Under the pieces are notes generated by a model, which ran no database searches, was not told the origin of the DNA, and saw only the letters and a list, made by a program, of their open reading frames with translations. Below are positions 29,061 through 39,470 of a stretch of 64,000 nucleotides of DNA, piece by piece (within the stretch, counting starts at the first letter, position 1; the number at the start of each line of letters is the position of its first letter). The stretch is from Sphingobacterium hotanense. GTDB taxonomy: Bacteria; Bacteroidota; Bacteroidia; Sphingobacteriales; Sphingobacteriaceae. The translations under genes were made by a program, and so were the position numbers. Location of the stretch: positions 2,356,001 to 2,420,000 of the forward strand of contig NZ_CP030848.1 of the NCBI RefSeq assembly GCF_008274825.1, in the 5' to 3' direction.

Positions 29061-30743
29061 CTAATAATTTGGGTTTTGATTTAACCCACTCGTTAGTACT
29101 TCCGTTGACGGTATTGGCCATATATATTGCTTCTTTGCGTCGAATTTTCTAATTGCTATTTGTTTGATTAAACCCTGACTATAGAATCCAGAAAAATCTG
29201 GTGAGCCATCTTCATCAATAGGCGGTGCAGTTGGTAAAAACCATTTACCGGTATTAACAACCTTAGAAACTAGGTCTGCAGGATCTAACAAACCAAAATT
29301 TGGTTTATTTAAGACCTTCTCGGCGATTTTCCATCTGATGATATCCATATAGCGAAGTCCCTCTAGCGCAAACTCCATTCTTCGTTCGCTACGAAGAATT
29401 TTTCGGAGTTCTGCTTGCGCAGTTGTAGTAACTTTAGGATAATTCGTAGAAGATTTATCAACTTTATAAGCTCTAGCCCTCACTTGATTTATAGCATCTA
29501 ATACCGATTGGTCAATTTCGTTCAACTCAATTTTAGCTTCCGCATAGATCAGGAGTACGTCTGCATAGCGAATTATTATATTATCGGGTTCAATCCGCCA
29601 AGAATTTAGAAGCCAATCTGAATCCACGCCTTTTCTCCAAACCAATCCATTAAATGAAGCATATTGTGCGACAGCCCTATTGTCATTGTTTGTAATCTCT
29701 TGACCTGTAGATACTCTTTTAGTCTTCAAAGCTAAAGGATGCGGTGTGTAGATTATGTCTAAAAACGGCTGATCGAATGGAACAATTGTAGCTTCACAAC
29801 GAGGATCTCGGTTTTCAAATGGATTCTTAGGATTGAAAAGCGGAGATTCGTCTACTGGTAAACCGTCTGTACAATAGTAAGAGAAAAACAAGTCCCATGA
29901 AGGATCCTTTGCAGCCCATCCACCATTATTGCGCGGAATATAATTTTGGCGATCTCCTAATGCTACTCCTAAAGTAATCGAGCGCGGCAAAAGAAAGATT
30001 GATTCGGGCGATTGCTTAGTTTTCGAGAGGAACAACGCTGAGTAATCCGAGTGCAAGTTGTATAATCCTAAAGCTATACATGCAGATGCGGCTTCTTTCG
30101 CGGTCGCAAAATCGCCCATGTAAAGAGCAATACGCGCTTTCAGTGCCATCGCTGCACCCTTGGTGGCACGCTTCACTTCCGATGAGCTATACGAACTTTT
30201 TAAATGGGTAATTGCGAAATCGAAATCCTCATAAATTTTCTTTAATAATTCATCTGGATTCATTTGACCTATCGTTTTTGCTTCCTCGATACTTAATGTT
30301 TTATCCAGATAAACGACATTTCTATAATGACTCAATAAAAATGAATACATAGCCGCACGAACAAATCTTGCTTCTGCTTTATAACCATTTATCTGTGATT
30401 CGGGTAAAATATCTGCAGCTCGATCCATACCTTCAAGCACTGTGTTAGCTCTAGCAATCGCTTTGTAGGTATTTTGCCAACCACTAGTAACGAACGCCGA
30501 TTGACCATTTATCGTCGCATTCGTTATATCAGTTAATCCATCTCGGTAAATCCAATCGTCCGTCCAATCGTCGACGTCTTTAATCCATAGGGCCTCTCTA
30601 TATAAATCATTGAGAGACATGATGAGCTCATCAGCATCAGAATTCCAAGTTTCACTAGAACCTTGAGATAATGGATTTAAGTCAAGCTTCTGGCATGAAA
30701 ACAGAAACAGTGACAAAACCAAATATATTATTTTACTTTTCAT
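29061..30743 (-). CDS. SusD/RagB-family lipoprotein
   Basis: The 560-residue lipoprotein (signal SLFLFSC, Cys17) has SusD features: an N-terminal helical part with LYREALWIKDVDDW, the central IIRYADVLLIYAEAKIEL helix, and the C-terminal RRMEFALEGLRYMDIIRWK. It caps the SusC channel encoded 11 bases upstream. The ligand cannot be read from the sequence. The neighbouring FAD oxidoreductase suggests an oxidisable sugar or sugar-like compound. Confidence 0.92.
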   Translation of the reverse strand: MKSKIIYLVLSLFLFSCQKLDLNPLSQGSSETWNSDADELIMSLNDLYREALWIKDVDDWTDDWIYRDGLTDITNATINGQSAFVTSGWQNTYKAIARANTVLEGMDRAADILPESQINGYKAEARFVRAAMYSFLLSHYRNVVYLDKTLSIEEAKTIGQMNPDELLKKIYEDFDFAITHLKSSYSSSEVKRATKGAAMALKARIALYMGDFATAKEAASACIALGLYNLHSDYSALFLSKTKQSPESIFLLPRSITLGVALGDRQNYIPRNNGGWAAKDPSWDLFFSYYCTDGLPVDESPLFNPKNPFENRDPRCEATIVPFDQPFLDIIYTPHPLALKTKRVSTGQEITNNDNRAVAQYASFNGLVWRKGVDSDWLLNSWRIEPDNIIIRYADVLLIYAEAKIELNEIDQSVLDAINQVRARAYKVDKSSTNYPKVTTTAQAELRKILRSERRMEFALEGLRYMDIIRWKIAEKVLNKPNFGLLDPADLVSKVVNTGKWFLPTAPPIDEDGSPDFSGFYSQGLIKQIAIRKFDAKKQYIWPIPSTEVLTSGLNQNPNY

Positions 30744-30754
30744 GACCTTAGCTT

Positions 30755-33700
30755 TTAAAATTTGACGTTAATACCGAATAAGAATGATGACGTTATTGGA
30801 TATGTAAATGACGTCATTTCTGGATCCCAACCTTTAGGGAACTTATTAATAGTGAAAATATCATTAGCAGTAAATGATAATCCAAGCCCTTTAACATGAT
30901 ACTTTGCTAAGAAGTTTTCAGGAATTTGGTACGAGACATTCACTGATTTTAGACGAAAATATCTTCCATTAATCATCCAAAAATCCGACATAGCATAGTT
31001 ATTTGTTGCTGAGGTATTAGAATATCTTGGATATTTTGCGGAGAGATTTTGAGCATCAGTATTATATTTACTCCAAGTATTTCCGTCAAGAATTGAAAGG
31101 AAGTTTCCCCAATTCTGTTGATAAGGTTGTATCATATCGGTAGTTTGACGCACGTTTTGTTTACCGACCCCTTGAATTACGACATTTAATGACAATCCGC
31201 CGTAACCCAAATTAAGCTGTCCGCCATACAAATACTGTGGTAATGAACCTCCTAGAAACACTCTATCATACTCAGGGGAAATTATCCCATCAGGAACTCC
31301 ATCAGGACCCGATACGTCTTTATATTTAACATCCCCAGGCTTTACATTGGCATTCAAAACTGGGGAACCTGCAACTTCATCTGCAGTTTGATACAACCCA
31401 TCGGATAAATAGCCGTACCATTCATTGAATTCGCTGCCTTCCATTTTAACTTGATTACCCAAAAACTCGGTACCGCCTAAATCTCCCATAACAGATTTGA
31501 AGTTTGAGATATTAAAAGAAAGACCATAAGTAAGTTTATTAATGTTATCCTTCCATCCTACAGCCAACTCCCATCCCTTCGTATTCATTTTTCCAGTATT
31601 TTGATTGGGATTCTCGAAACCAATGAAAACAGGAATTTGAAGTGCAAGGAGCATGTCGCTTGTTATTTTATTGTAGACGTCGAATGTAGCATTCAATCTA
31701 TTGTTTAACCCTACGAAATCGAGACCTACGTCATATGACTCTGTTTTTTCCCATGTGATATCACGAATTGCATACTGCCATTGAGAAGCTGATTGTTGTG
31801 ATGTAACTTGATTTCCGGTATAAAATAACGCTGTGTTAGAAAACTGAATTAAAGATTGATAAGGGTAATTCCCAATACGCTCATTACCAAGCGTTCCATA
31901 AGATGCTCTCAGTTTTAAGAAATTAAGCCAAGAGACGTCTTTCATAAAGTTTTCTTCTGAGATTGACCATCCTGCGGAAACAGATGGGAAAACACCCCAT
32001 CGGTATTCTTTAGCGAATCTTGATGAACCATCGTATCGTATGTTTGCTTGAATAAAGTACTTGTTGGCATAATTATACATTGCTCGCCCGAAATAAGAAC
32101 GATATGCATTTTCATATGCTGAACCAGAGTTATCTCTAAATTCCAAAGGTCCCAAATCGAGGTATGGGTAGCCGCTAAGCAAATATTGATCGCGGCTCGC
32201 TGATAGATCTTCGTTATAGTAGTAGAAGAATTCGTATCCGGCCAAAAGGTTTAGATTGTGCTTACCGAGACTCTTCATATAATTCCCTAAAAATTGGGTT
32301 GTATATTGGTAACTCTCTACTCTACTTTCCGTAAGTTTAGTTGTTTCATAACCATTAATGTAACCTAATCTTTGTTCTGGGTTGTTCCAAGCTGTATAAG
32401 GAACTTTTGTTCGAAAGGCTTTAGTCCGATCGAAGTTGAAAATTGGTGCAATCACACCCGTCAATGTAAGGCCCTCAATCGGCTTCAAGTCGATTCCTAC
32501 TTTACCGCCAAATTGGGTATATTGATATTTGGTTTGCCCCCCTTGAGTCAACATCCCATAGATATTATCGCCGTCCTTCCCAGATGCAGTCCTTCCATCA
32601 TCCCACATCCCTGCATAAATTGGTGCTGTAATCCCCATTCTATATAATGGATCGATAGAAGGACGATTATCCGTTGTACGTTTAAAGTTCAAGTCAACAA
32701 CAGCAGATAAATAGTCGGTTACATCAATATTATTGTTTATCCGTGAAGTTAATCGCTCATAATTGCGCATCACGTATAACGCGTCTGTATCATCATACCC
32801 TAATGAGAATCTAGTCCTAAGATTTTTCCCAGCCCCAGAAACGGATAATTGATGTGCCTGTCGGCCGGCTCTGTCTTTTAGCAGTATACTTTGCCAATCG
32901 GTAATAGGATATAGATTAGGGTTTTCTTTATTTAAGTTAAGGTAGTTATCCACTAAATCTTTTGCGTAGATCGGATATTCGTTTTGGTTGTTGTTATTAT
33001 CATTCCAACGAAGCTCATTCACGAGTTGCAGATAGCGTTGCGCTCCTACGTACTCTGGCAGTTCTGTTGGAGATTCCCAACCTATATCCGTATTATATTC
33101 CAAGGATAGCACACCTTCTTTACCCCGCTTTGATGTAATTAAAATAACACCGGCAGCAGCTCTGGATCCATAGATTGAAGCAGATGCAGCATCTTTAAGC
33201 ACCGTTACGTTTTCGATATCGTTAGGATTGACTTGGTCCAAGCCACTAATTGGCACTCCGTCTAGAATGACCAATGGATTCAGACCGCCGTCGGTGATCG
33301 TAGTGATTCCTCGAACGCGGATTGTTGCGGCGGCACCTGGTGCATTGTTATTTCTAGTTGCCATAACCCCCGGAACTGCGCCCTGTAATGCTTGGGACAA
33401 CTGGGTTGTTTTACGAACGGCGATATCTTTTCCATCTACCGATGAAATGGCGCCCGTTAGATCTTTCTTCTGGACTGTTCCATAACCAATAACGACGACC
33501 TCATCGAGTTCATTATCGTCGGGTTTAAGACGTATTAAAATACTGTTAGTTTGGTTGGTTTTAGCAACAAAATTGGTGATGGAATCGCGCTGGAAACCGA
33601 CGTGGTGAACATAGATGTTGTACAGTCCATCTATGCTAAGATTGTTTAGTGTGAAAAGACCTTGATCATTCGATCCTAAAGTCTCCTTTTTCTTCGTTTT

Positions 33701-33853
33701 CACATCTATCACCTCGATTGTTGCTCCCGGTATTGCTGCACCGTCAATACTTATCACCTTTCCATTAGCACGTACATTGGTCTGTGCTAAAGCTTCTTGG
33801 AAAAGTGATGATAGCCCATAGATTAGCAATGGGTAAATTACTTTACTTTTCAT
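30755..33853 (-). CDS. SusC/RagA-type TonB-dependent receptor
   Basis: This receptor of about 1030 residues imports a ligand across the outer membrane using TonB energy. After a signal peptide come a carboxypeptidase-D-like domain (about residues 27-115), the SusC motif VVVIGYGTVQKKDLTGAI, the plug and a 22-strand barrel ending in an aromatic-rich strand (SSFLFGINVKF). I start at the second ATG (33853) because it opens a normal signal peptide; 33859 is possible. No STN domain is present, although an ECF sigma/FecR pair lies just upstream and normally signals through one. Confidence 0.92.
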   Translation of the reverse strand: MKSKVIYPLLIYGLSSLFQEALAQTNVRANGKVISIDGAAIPGATIEVIDVKTKKKETLGSNDQGLFTLNNLSIDGLYNIYVHHVGFQRDSITNFVAKTNQTNSILIRLKPDDNELDEVVVIGYGTVQKKDLTGAISSVDGKDIAVRKTTQLSQALQGAVPGVMATRNNNAPGAAATIRVRGITTITDGGLNPLVILDGVPISGLDQVNPNDIENVTVLKDAASASIYGSRAAAGVILITSKRGKEGVLSLEYNTDIGWESPTELPEYVGAQRYLQLVNELRWNDNNNNQNEYPIYAKDLVDNYLNLNKENPNLYPITDWQSILLKDRAGRQAHQLSVSGAGKNLRTRFSLGYDDTDALYVMRNYERLTSRINNNIDVTDYLSAVVDLNFKRTTDNRPSIDPLYRMGITAPIYAGMWDDGRTASGKDGDNIYGMLTQGGQTKYQYTQFGGKVGIDLKPIEGLTLTGVIAPIFNFDRTKAFRTKVPYTAWNNPEQRLGYINGYETTKLTESRVESYQYTTQFLGNYMKSLGKHNLNLLAGYEFFYYYNEDLSASRDQYLLSGYPYLDLGPLEFRDNSGSAYENAYRSYFGRAMYNYANKYFIQANIRYDGSSRFAKEYRWGVFPSVSAGWSISEENFMKDVSWLNFLKLRASYGTLGNERIGNYPYQSLIQFSNTALFYTGNQVTSQQSASQWQYAIRDITWEKTESYDVGLDFVGLNNRLNATFDVYNKITSDMLLALQIPVFIGFENPNQNTGKMNTKGWELAVGWKDNINKLTYGLSFNISNFKSVMGDLGGTEFLGNQVKMEGSEFNEWYGYLSDGLYQTADEVAGSPVLNANVKPGDVKYKDVSGPDGVPDGIISPEYDRVFLGGSLPQYLYGGQLNLGYGGLSLNVVIQGVGKQNVRQTTDMIQPYQQNWGNFLSILDGNTWSKYNTDAQNLSAKYPRYSNTSATNNYAMSDFWMINGRYFRLKSVNVSYQIPENFLAKYHVKGLGLSFTANDIFTINKFPKGWDPEMTSFTYPITSSFLFGINVKF

Positions 33854-33896
33854 AGTCATAAATTGTTTATAATGGTTAATGGTTACTAAAAAATGT

Positions 33897-34910
33897 TTAT
33901 TTAATTCTTATAATATTATCTTTTATAGTAAAGTTGCATCCATTTATTTGACAGAAAATTGTAAGTAAATTTTCTAGGTTATCGTTCTGGTATAGTTCTC
34001 CTGTAAAATTACCGTTGGTAATCTTTGGATTTTCGACATCAATGGAGACACCATAAAGTCGTTCCATTATGCTGAATAGGTCGGCATTTGATACGCCACT
34101 GAAGTTGACGACTTGATTGGACCAGGCAATCGTACTTTCCGAATAATTATTGCGGATCGACTTACGCTCCTTATCCCAAGCTTTTTTATGCCCTTCCTTA
34201 TTCTCGTTGATATGGTTATAGGTAAAATTAACCTTACTGACTACTATAGCCGTTGGGTTATTCAAAATGATTTCACTATCGGTATTATCTGTAGGATCTT
34301 CTACAACTATCTTTCCTTCTAACAGCTTGATGATTAAATTTTCGTTATTGTAATCGTCGATAGAAAAGGTTGTTCCAACGGCCCGCGTTTGGACACCTTG
34401 ATTGATCACACGAAATGGAAGATCTTTATTTGCATGAACGAAATAGGTAATTTCGCCGGCTACTTGGTTTAACTCTCTATCTTTAGCGAAGTTGGTCCGA
34501 TAAGTAAGCTTAGCTGCCGGACTTAGTTTTACTCTGCTGCTGTCTGGCAAGATATGCCATTCTGCTGATTCTGTATCATTTACGATTTCTACCAATAAAG
34601 GAGACTCCAGATGCGAAGGGCTATCGTGCTTTCCTAGTTTGTAAAACGAAAATGCAACGAATAGTAATACAGCGGCTGCGATCAACAGGCGCTTGAGTAG
34701 CAGTCCCTGTTTAGGCTTCGCTAAAATAGCATCGCATAAGAGATCTTTTTCAACTTGGTCAATATGAATGATTTCGTTGTCGGCTAAATTTTCGAATAGT
34801 TGTATCTTATCCAGTTCGTCGTCATTGCCTTCCAAATAGGACGCCACATCCTTACATTCATTGTAAGAACATTGGTTTGACAAAAACTTTTCTAAGATCT
34901 CCTTTTTCAC
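33897..34910 (-). CDS. FecR-family anti-sigma factor
   Basis: The 337-residue protein has a short cytoplasmic N-terminal domain, one membrane helix at about residues 78-96 (LLIAAAVLLFVAFSFYKLG), a FecR domain (EWHILPDSSRVKLSPAAKLTY, TTFSIDDY) and a C-terminal DUF4974 domain (FTGELYQNDNLENLLTIF). It should hold the upstream ECF sigma factor inactive until the transporter senses ligand. It sits between the sigma gene and susC, 37 bases from the latter. Confidence 0.9.
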   Translation of the reverse strand: MKKEILEKFLSNQCSYNECKDVASYLEGNDDELDKIQLFENLADNEIIHIDQVEKDLLCDAILAKPKQGLLLKRLLIAAAVLLFVAFSFYKLGKHDSPSHLESPLLVEIVNDTESAEWHILPDSSRVKLSPAAKLTYRTNFAKDRELNQVAGEITYFVHANKDLPFRVINQGVQTRAVGTTFSIDDYNNENLIIKLLEGKIVVEDPTDNTDSEIILNNPTAIVVSKVNFTYNHINENKEGHKKAWDKERKSIRNNYSESTIAWSNQVVNFSGVSNADLFSIMERLYGVSIDVENPKITNGNFTGELYQNDNLENLLTIFCQINGCNFTIKDNIIRIK

Positions 34911-34985
34911 GGTTTATAATTTAGGCGTCTTTATATCTATATACGCTCATAAAATTAAAACTACGTACTCCATGAAAAATTATTT

Positions 34986-35498
34986 TTAAAGATGTAGCAT
35001 AATGTAGATAAGGGCGAGTATTTTCCGAAGTTGTTGCACAGATTTATAGATATGTGTTTCGACGGTTCGGATGGAAACATTCAACTTCTCAGCAATCTCT
35101 TTATGGCTATAGCCTTCGATGTATGCCATATTGAAAACCTCTTTTCGCACCGGGGAGAGTCCATTGATTGCATTTTGCAGCGAGTCCTTGAGGTCGGTAG
35201 AGAGTTCATCGATGGGGATTTTTTCCTGTTGCTTGAGGCTATCGATCATTTGCCGCTCTTTCGATTCTTTTCTCAACCAATCGATAAAAACAAGCTTGCC
35301 TTTTCTGAATAATTGAATTTCGACGGTAAGCTCCGGGCTATAACTATCGCGATATCGCCAAAATTTGATGAAGGTCTGTTGAGTTAGGTCCTGCGCGATT
35401 TCATAGGATCCTGTTTTTTTATAAAACCCAGAATATATACGGTCGTAGTATTTCGTAAATACCGCTCTAAAACTCTCCTCATCAATTTGTAAATACAT
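34986..35498 (-). CDS. ECF-type RNA polymerase sigma factor
   Basis: The 170-residue protein has region 2 (FRAVFTKYYDRIYSGFYKKTGSYEIAQDLTQQTFIKFW) and a region 4 helix-turn-helix (YSHKEIAEKLNVSIRTVETHIYKSVQQLR). It belongs to the Bacteroidetes sigma group paired with FecR anti-sigma factors. It is the first gene of the minus-strand run to 23745 and probably switches on susC and the genes behind it. Confidence 0.92.
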   Translation of the reverse strand: MYLQIDEESFRAVFTKYYDRIYSGFYKKTGSYEIAQDLTQQTFIKFWRYRDSYSPELTVEIQLFRKGKLVFIDWLRKESKERQMIDSLKQQEKIPIDELSTDLKDSLQNAINGLSPVRKEVFNMAYIEGYSHKEIAEKLNVSIRTVETHIYKSVQQLRKILALIYIMLHL

Positions 35499-35611
35499 AT
35501 CGAGCTGCGTTTATTCTAAATGGTTAGATTCTTTTTAATAGTACGGGCAGTAAGTATCCAAATTAAGGATAATTATGGAATTTTACTATATGAAATCAAA
35601 TTTGAATCAAG

Positions 35612-35863
35612 CTATAGGAGGATGATTTTCCATGCATTCAGCAGTTCGTTGCGTTGAATTAATTCCTTCGCTTTTAATAGTTGATGTGTTCGTCTGGTCG
35701 ATTCATCTCCGATAAAGGCATTCAGCAGCTCCTGGATTTCTGGTTGGTATTGATAAGCATCAATTTCTTGCTCCTCGGGAAGTTGCTTGACGCTTTTAAG
35801 CGTATTAATCTCTTCTTCTGAGAAGATATTTGAGGCTGTAACAATACTTGGTATTTCGATCAT
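35612..35863 (-). CDS. Hypothetical protein, 83 residues
   Basis: A short, acidic, mostly helical protein starting MIEIPSIVTASNIFSEEE with no recognised domain, signal or membrane segment. The ATG is followed by a plausible composition over its whole length and no neighbouring gene overlaps it, so I regard it as probably real. It lies between icd and the ECF sigma gene with no sign of co-transcription. Confidence 0.45.
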   Translation of the reverse strand: MIEIPSIVTASNIFSEEEINTLKSVKQLPEEQEIDAYQYQPEIQELLNAFIGDESTRRTHQLLKAKELIQRNELLNAWKIILL

Positions 35864-35906
35864 GACACTAATTTATCGCTTTTTTTTATATACTGCTTTT
35901 AGAATA

Positions 35907-35940
35907 AAAAAGCTGAACCAGTTAAAGTTCAGCTTTTTTG
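35907..35940. terminator. Bidirectional terminator next to icd
   Basis: AAGCTGAAC pairs with GTTCAGCTT around a seven-base loop, flanked by A- and T-runs. On the minus strand it ends the icd transcript 18 bases after the stop. Confidence 0.85.
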
Positions 35941-35957
35941 AATGATATTACAATGTT

Positions 35958-37220
35958 TTATAGTTTTTCGATCACTTTATTGGCAAATTCGCTTGTTTTA
36001 AGAAGCGTTGCGTCTTCCATTAGATTATAGAAATCCACTGTGACGGTTTTTTCTTTTATCGTTTCAGCTACTGCCTGTACGATGGCATCCGCTGCTTCGC
36101 TCCAACCCATGTAATCTAACATCATGACCCCGCTTAGAATAACCGAACAAGGGTTCATACTATCCGTATTGGCGAACCTTGGTGCTGTTCCGTGGGTAGC
36201 TTCGAAAATAGCATGTCCGGTTTTATAATTGATATTTGCGCCTGGGGCAATACCAATACCACCTACCATCGCCGCTAAGGCATCTGAAATATAGTCGCCG
36301 TTTAAGTTTAACGTCGCTACCACATCATAATCCTGAGGTGCGAGTAGAATCTGTTGCAAGAAGTTGTCCGCGATAATGTCTTTAACAATTATCTTTCCTG
36401 CGGCTTCTGCTGCTTTCTGTTCGGCATTAGCCGCGTCGGCACCACTAGCCTCTTTCGTCTTTTCCCATTGATTCCAAGTGTATAGCTTATCCCCGAATTC
36501 TGACTCCGCAAGTTGATATCCCCAATTTTTAAAGGCACCCTCGGTATATTTCATGATATTACCCTTGTGTACAATGGTAATGGATTTTCTTCCTTCAGCT
36601 ATAGCAAATTCGATCGCTGCTCGTATCAAACGTTTTGAGCCTTCCTCTGAGACGAACTTTAACCCGACTCCCGTTGTATTAGTGAAGTTATAATCTACGC
36701 TTAGATCGTCTTTAAGGAAGTCTTGAATGCGTCTGGCTTCCGCCGTGCCTGCTGCGAATTCTATCCCCGCGTAAATATCCTCCGTATTCTCACGAAATAC
36801 GACCATATCAACTTTTTCCGGATGCTTCACGGGAGAAGGCACACCTTCGTACCATTTTGTAGGACGCTGACAAACATAAAGATCAAGCTCCTTGCGCAAA
36901 GCAACATTCAATGAACGGATTCCTCCACCGATTGGTGTTGTTAAAGGACCTTTGATACCAACAAGATATTCTTTGAATTTGTCTAATGTTGCCTCTGGCA
37001 ACCAGTTTCCTGTTTCATTGAATGCTTTTTCACCGGCAAGGACTTCCAACCAGTTGATCTTCCGTTGGTTATTATAGGCTTTGGCAATTGCTGCATCGAA
37101 AACACGTACAGAAGCATGCCAGATGTCCGGCCCGATTCCGTCTCCGATAATAAAGGGTATGCTTACCTGATCTGGGACATTCAATTTCCCTGAACCGCTA
37201 ATCGTTATTTTATCGCTCAT
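35958..37220 (-). CDS. icd: NADP-dependent isocitrate dehydrogenase
   Basis: This 420-residue enzyme oxidises isocitrate to 2-oxoglutarate in the TCA cycle. It is of the E. coli Icd type: the substrate-binding and phosphorylatable serine lies in [20 protein letters not shown] (Ser103, equivalent to E. coli Ser113), and the metal-site and nucleotide motifs include [15 protein letters not shown] and [19 protein letters not shown]. It is six bases downstream of the antiporter gene, so both are probably on one transcript. A strong terminator follows. Confidence 0.95.
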   Translation of the reverse strand: MSDKITISGSGKLNVPDQVSIPFIIGDGIGPDIWHASVRVFDAAIAKAYNNQRKINWLEVLAGEKAFNETGNWLPEATLDKFKEYLVGIKGPLTTPIGGGIRSLNVALRKELDLYVCQRPTKWYEGVPSPVKHPEKVDMVVFRENTEDIYAGIEFAAGTAEARRIQDFLKDDLSVDYNFTNTTGVGLKFVSEEGSKRLIRAAIEFAIAEGRKSITIVHKGNIMKYTEGAFKNWGYQLAESEFGDKLYTWNQWEKTKEASGADAANAEQKAAEAAGKIIVKDIIADNFLQQILLAPQDYDVVATLNLNGDYISDALAAMVGGIGIAPGANINYKTGHAIFEATHGTAPRFANTDSMNPCSVILSGVMMLDYMGWSEAADAIVQAVAETIKEKTVTVDFYNLMEDATLLKTSEFANKVIEKL

Positions 37221-37226
37221 TATTTA

Positions 37227-39362
37227 TTAGTTTTTATCTTTCCCAAACATGTTACCAATTTCACGGCTGATTTTGCGGAAAATAGGCGCAGTTTGAACAT
37301 CTTCGTACTCATCGATATGCATATCTGCCAAACGAGCAGGAAAGATTAAGATTAAGTTCTGATTTTTGTAGTACTTCCCAACGCGTTTTGCCAAACCATC
37401 TAACGAGTCTCTATAGGATACTTCACCATAGCGGGAAGATACAAAGACAAGCAGCGAGTCTGCATTTGAGAATGTTGCCAATCCATAGATATTATCCCAA
37501 TCTTCATATAGATCATAGCTTACCGGAATGCTGGATTTCAGCGTGTCTAGCATGATTTCAATAGCTTGTTTGGTTCTGAAATTACAAACATATCTGATTG
37601 GGAGCGAAAGCTCTTGTGCGAATTTACTCATCTTTTCCATCCAGTAGGCAAAACCGACTTCCGATTCAGCCAATGGGGGAACAAAAATAGTAATGGATTT
37701 GTTTGTGATAAATGGTTTGTCTAAGCGACACATAAAAAGACTGGCATCCGTCCGGTTCAAGATACTTTCGGTTTTCTCACCTACGATTTTTTCCACGAAA
37801 GATGTTGCCGAAGGCCAACCCAGGATAAGACAGTCTGCAAAAGCTTCACGCGAGGCTCGCCCGATACCGTTGGCAATGTTGAAATCGATTGCCGTAATCA
37901 ATTCAACGTCGGTCTCCGAACCTGAAGCATATTTCGCCATTTTATCAAGGTTCTGTCTGGCGAGATGTACATTTCGCTCAGCCTGTTCATCGTTAGGAAC
38001 AACGCTTAAAATATTTAATGGGTGGGGTGATTTCTTAGATTTGATCAATGTTGCAAAATCCAAAATCGCTTCCATATTGTTGAGGTTTGCAATAGGAATC
38101 AAAATTTGTTCCTCGTGCTCTTCTACATGCTCCATATGTTCCTGATCCTGATGACCAGCCATGACGATTTTCTTGGAAGCATTCTCCGTAACAATCGATG
38201 CAATGATACAGCTTACTAAGATCAAGACGATCGTACCGTTCAATACGTTTTCATCAATGATGTCATTGTTGTATCCTACCATGATGATCGCAAGTGTTGC
38301 GGCCGCATGGGCATTACTAAGACCGAAGATAAGGTTTCGCTCGTTGTTGTTGTATTTAAACACCCATTGAGTAGCGGTAGCTGCCAGGAATTTACCCACG
38401 ACGCCAACTAGCGTCAATACACCTGCCACGTAAAATACCGTTAGCCCCTCTCCCTTTGTAAACACGCTGATATCAACGATCATGCCCACAGAAATCAAGA
38501 AGAATGGGATAAATATCGCATTACCGATAAACTCGACTCTATTCATCAACGCAGATGAATGTGGAATCAATTTATTCAGTGCTAAACCCGCAACGAATGC
38601 GCCGATGATTGGTTCAAGGTTTGCCATTTCCGCCAGGAAGGCAGCAAAGAAGACAACAGTAAGTACAAATATGTAGTGCGCCGTTTTTTCGCCTTCGATC
38701 TTTTCGAAGAACCATTTGGCAATCTTCGGGATCACACCGAACATTATGAAAAGGAAGATGGCGAAAGATACGCCTAATGTCACCCAGAACTCGTTATTGA
38801 TGTCACCTTGCGAGGCGCCCTTGATCACTGCCAGAATTATCAGTACAGCAGTATCCGTAAGGATAGTACCACCAATGGTAATAGCGACAGCTTCATTTTT
38901 CGAAATACCGTAGCGGTTAACGATTGGATAGGAAACCAATGTATGCGTTGCGAACATACTCGCAATGAGGATACTCGAAAGTAGACTGTAGTCCAAGACA
39001 TAATAACAGACCGGGAATCCAATAGAAATCGGGATGATGAAAGTAAAGAATCCAAACATCAGACTCTTATGTTTGGTCTTTTTAAACTCATTCATATCAA
39101 GCTCTAAACCCGCAATAAACATGATATAGAGCAATCCAATAGTGGAGAATAAATCAACCGCCGAATTTTTCTCCAGCCAATTTAGACCATGCGGTCCAAT
39201 GATCATCCCTGAAATAATCAAACCGATTATACCCGGTACTTTAATTGGGCGTAATAAGATTGGTGATAAGAGAATGATGAATAAGACAAGGGAAAATATT
39301 AGGACGGGATTGGTTAATGGCGCTTCAAAAGCATGGGCTAAGTGGTCAAAAACTTTGTTCAT
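37227..39362 (-). CDS. Kef/CPA2-type cation:proton antiporter with USP domain
   Basis: The 711-residue protein has about 12 membrane segments in its first 400 residues typical of CPA2 antiporters (LYIMFIAGLELDMNEFKKT, GAFVAGLALNKLIPHSS). The C-terminal 280 residues are soluble and resemble universal-stress-protein folds, probably a regulatory nucleotide-binding part. It exchanges monovalent cations for protons across the inner membrane. It is directly upstream of icd. Confidence 0.85.
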   Translation of the reverse strand: MNKVFDHLAHAFEAPLTNPVLIFSLVLFIILLSPILLRPIKVPGIIGLIISGMIIGPHGLNWLEKNSAVDLFSTIGLLYIMFIAGLELDMNEFKKTKHKSLMFGFFTFIIPISIGFPVCYYVLDYSLLSSILIASMFATHTLVSYPIVNRYGISKNEAVAITIGGTILTDTAVLIILAVIKGASQGDINNEFWVTLGVSFAIFLFIMFGVIPKIAKWFFEKIEGEKTAHYIFVLTVVFFAAFLAEMANLEPIIGAFVAGLALNKLIPHSSALMNRVEFIGNAIFIPFFLISVGMIVDISVFTKGEGLTVFYVAGVLTLVGVVGKFLAATATQWVFKYNNNERNLIFGLSNAHAAATLAIIMVGYNNDIIDENVLNGTIVLILVSCIIASIVTENASKKIVMAGHQDQEHMEHVEEHEEQILIPIANLNNMEAILDFATLIKSKKSPHPLNILSVVPNDEQAERNVHLARQNLDKMAKYASGSETDVELITAIDFNIANGIGRASREAFADCLILGWPSATSFVEKIVGEKTESILNRTDASLFMCRLDKPFITNKSITIFVPPLAESEVGFAYWMEKMSKFAQELSLPIRYVCNFRTKQAIEIMLDTLKSSIPVSYDLYEDWDNIYGLATFSNADSLLVFVSSRYGEVSYRDSLDGLAKRVGKYYKNQNLILIFPARLADMHIDEYEDVQTAPIFRKISREIGNMFGKDKN

Positions 39363-39470
39363 ATATATTCGCTTGTTTATGGTACAACTATTAAAAGTCG
39401 TAATTGTTTTTCTAGCGAAAGATAATGAAAATTCTAATTTTTAAGAAAAAAGAGGCCGTTAGCAGTTGAA

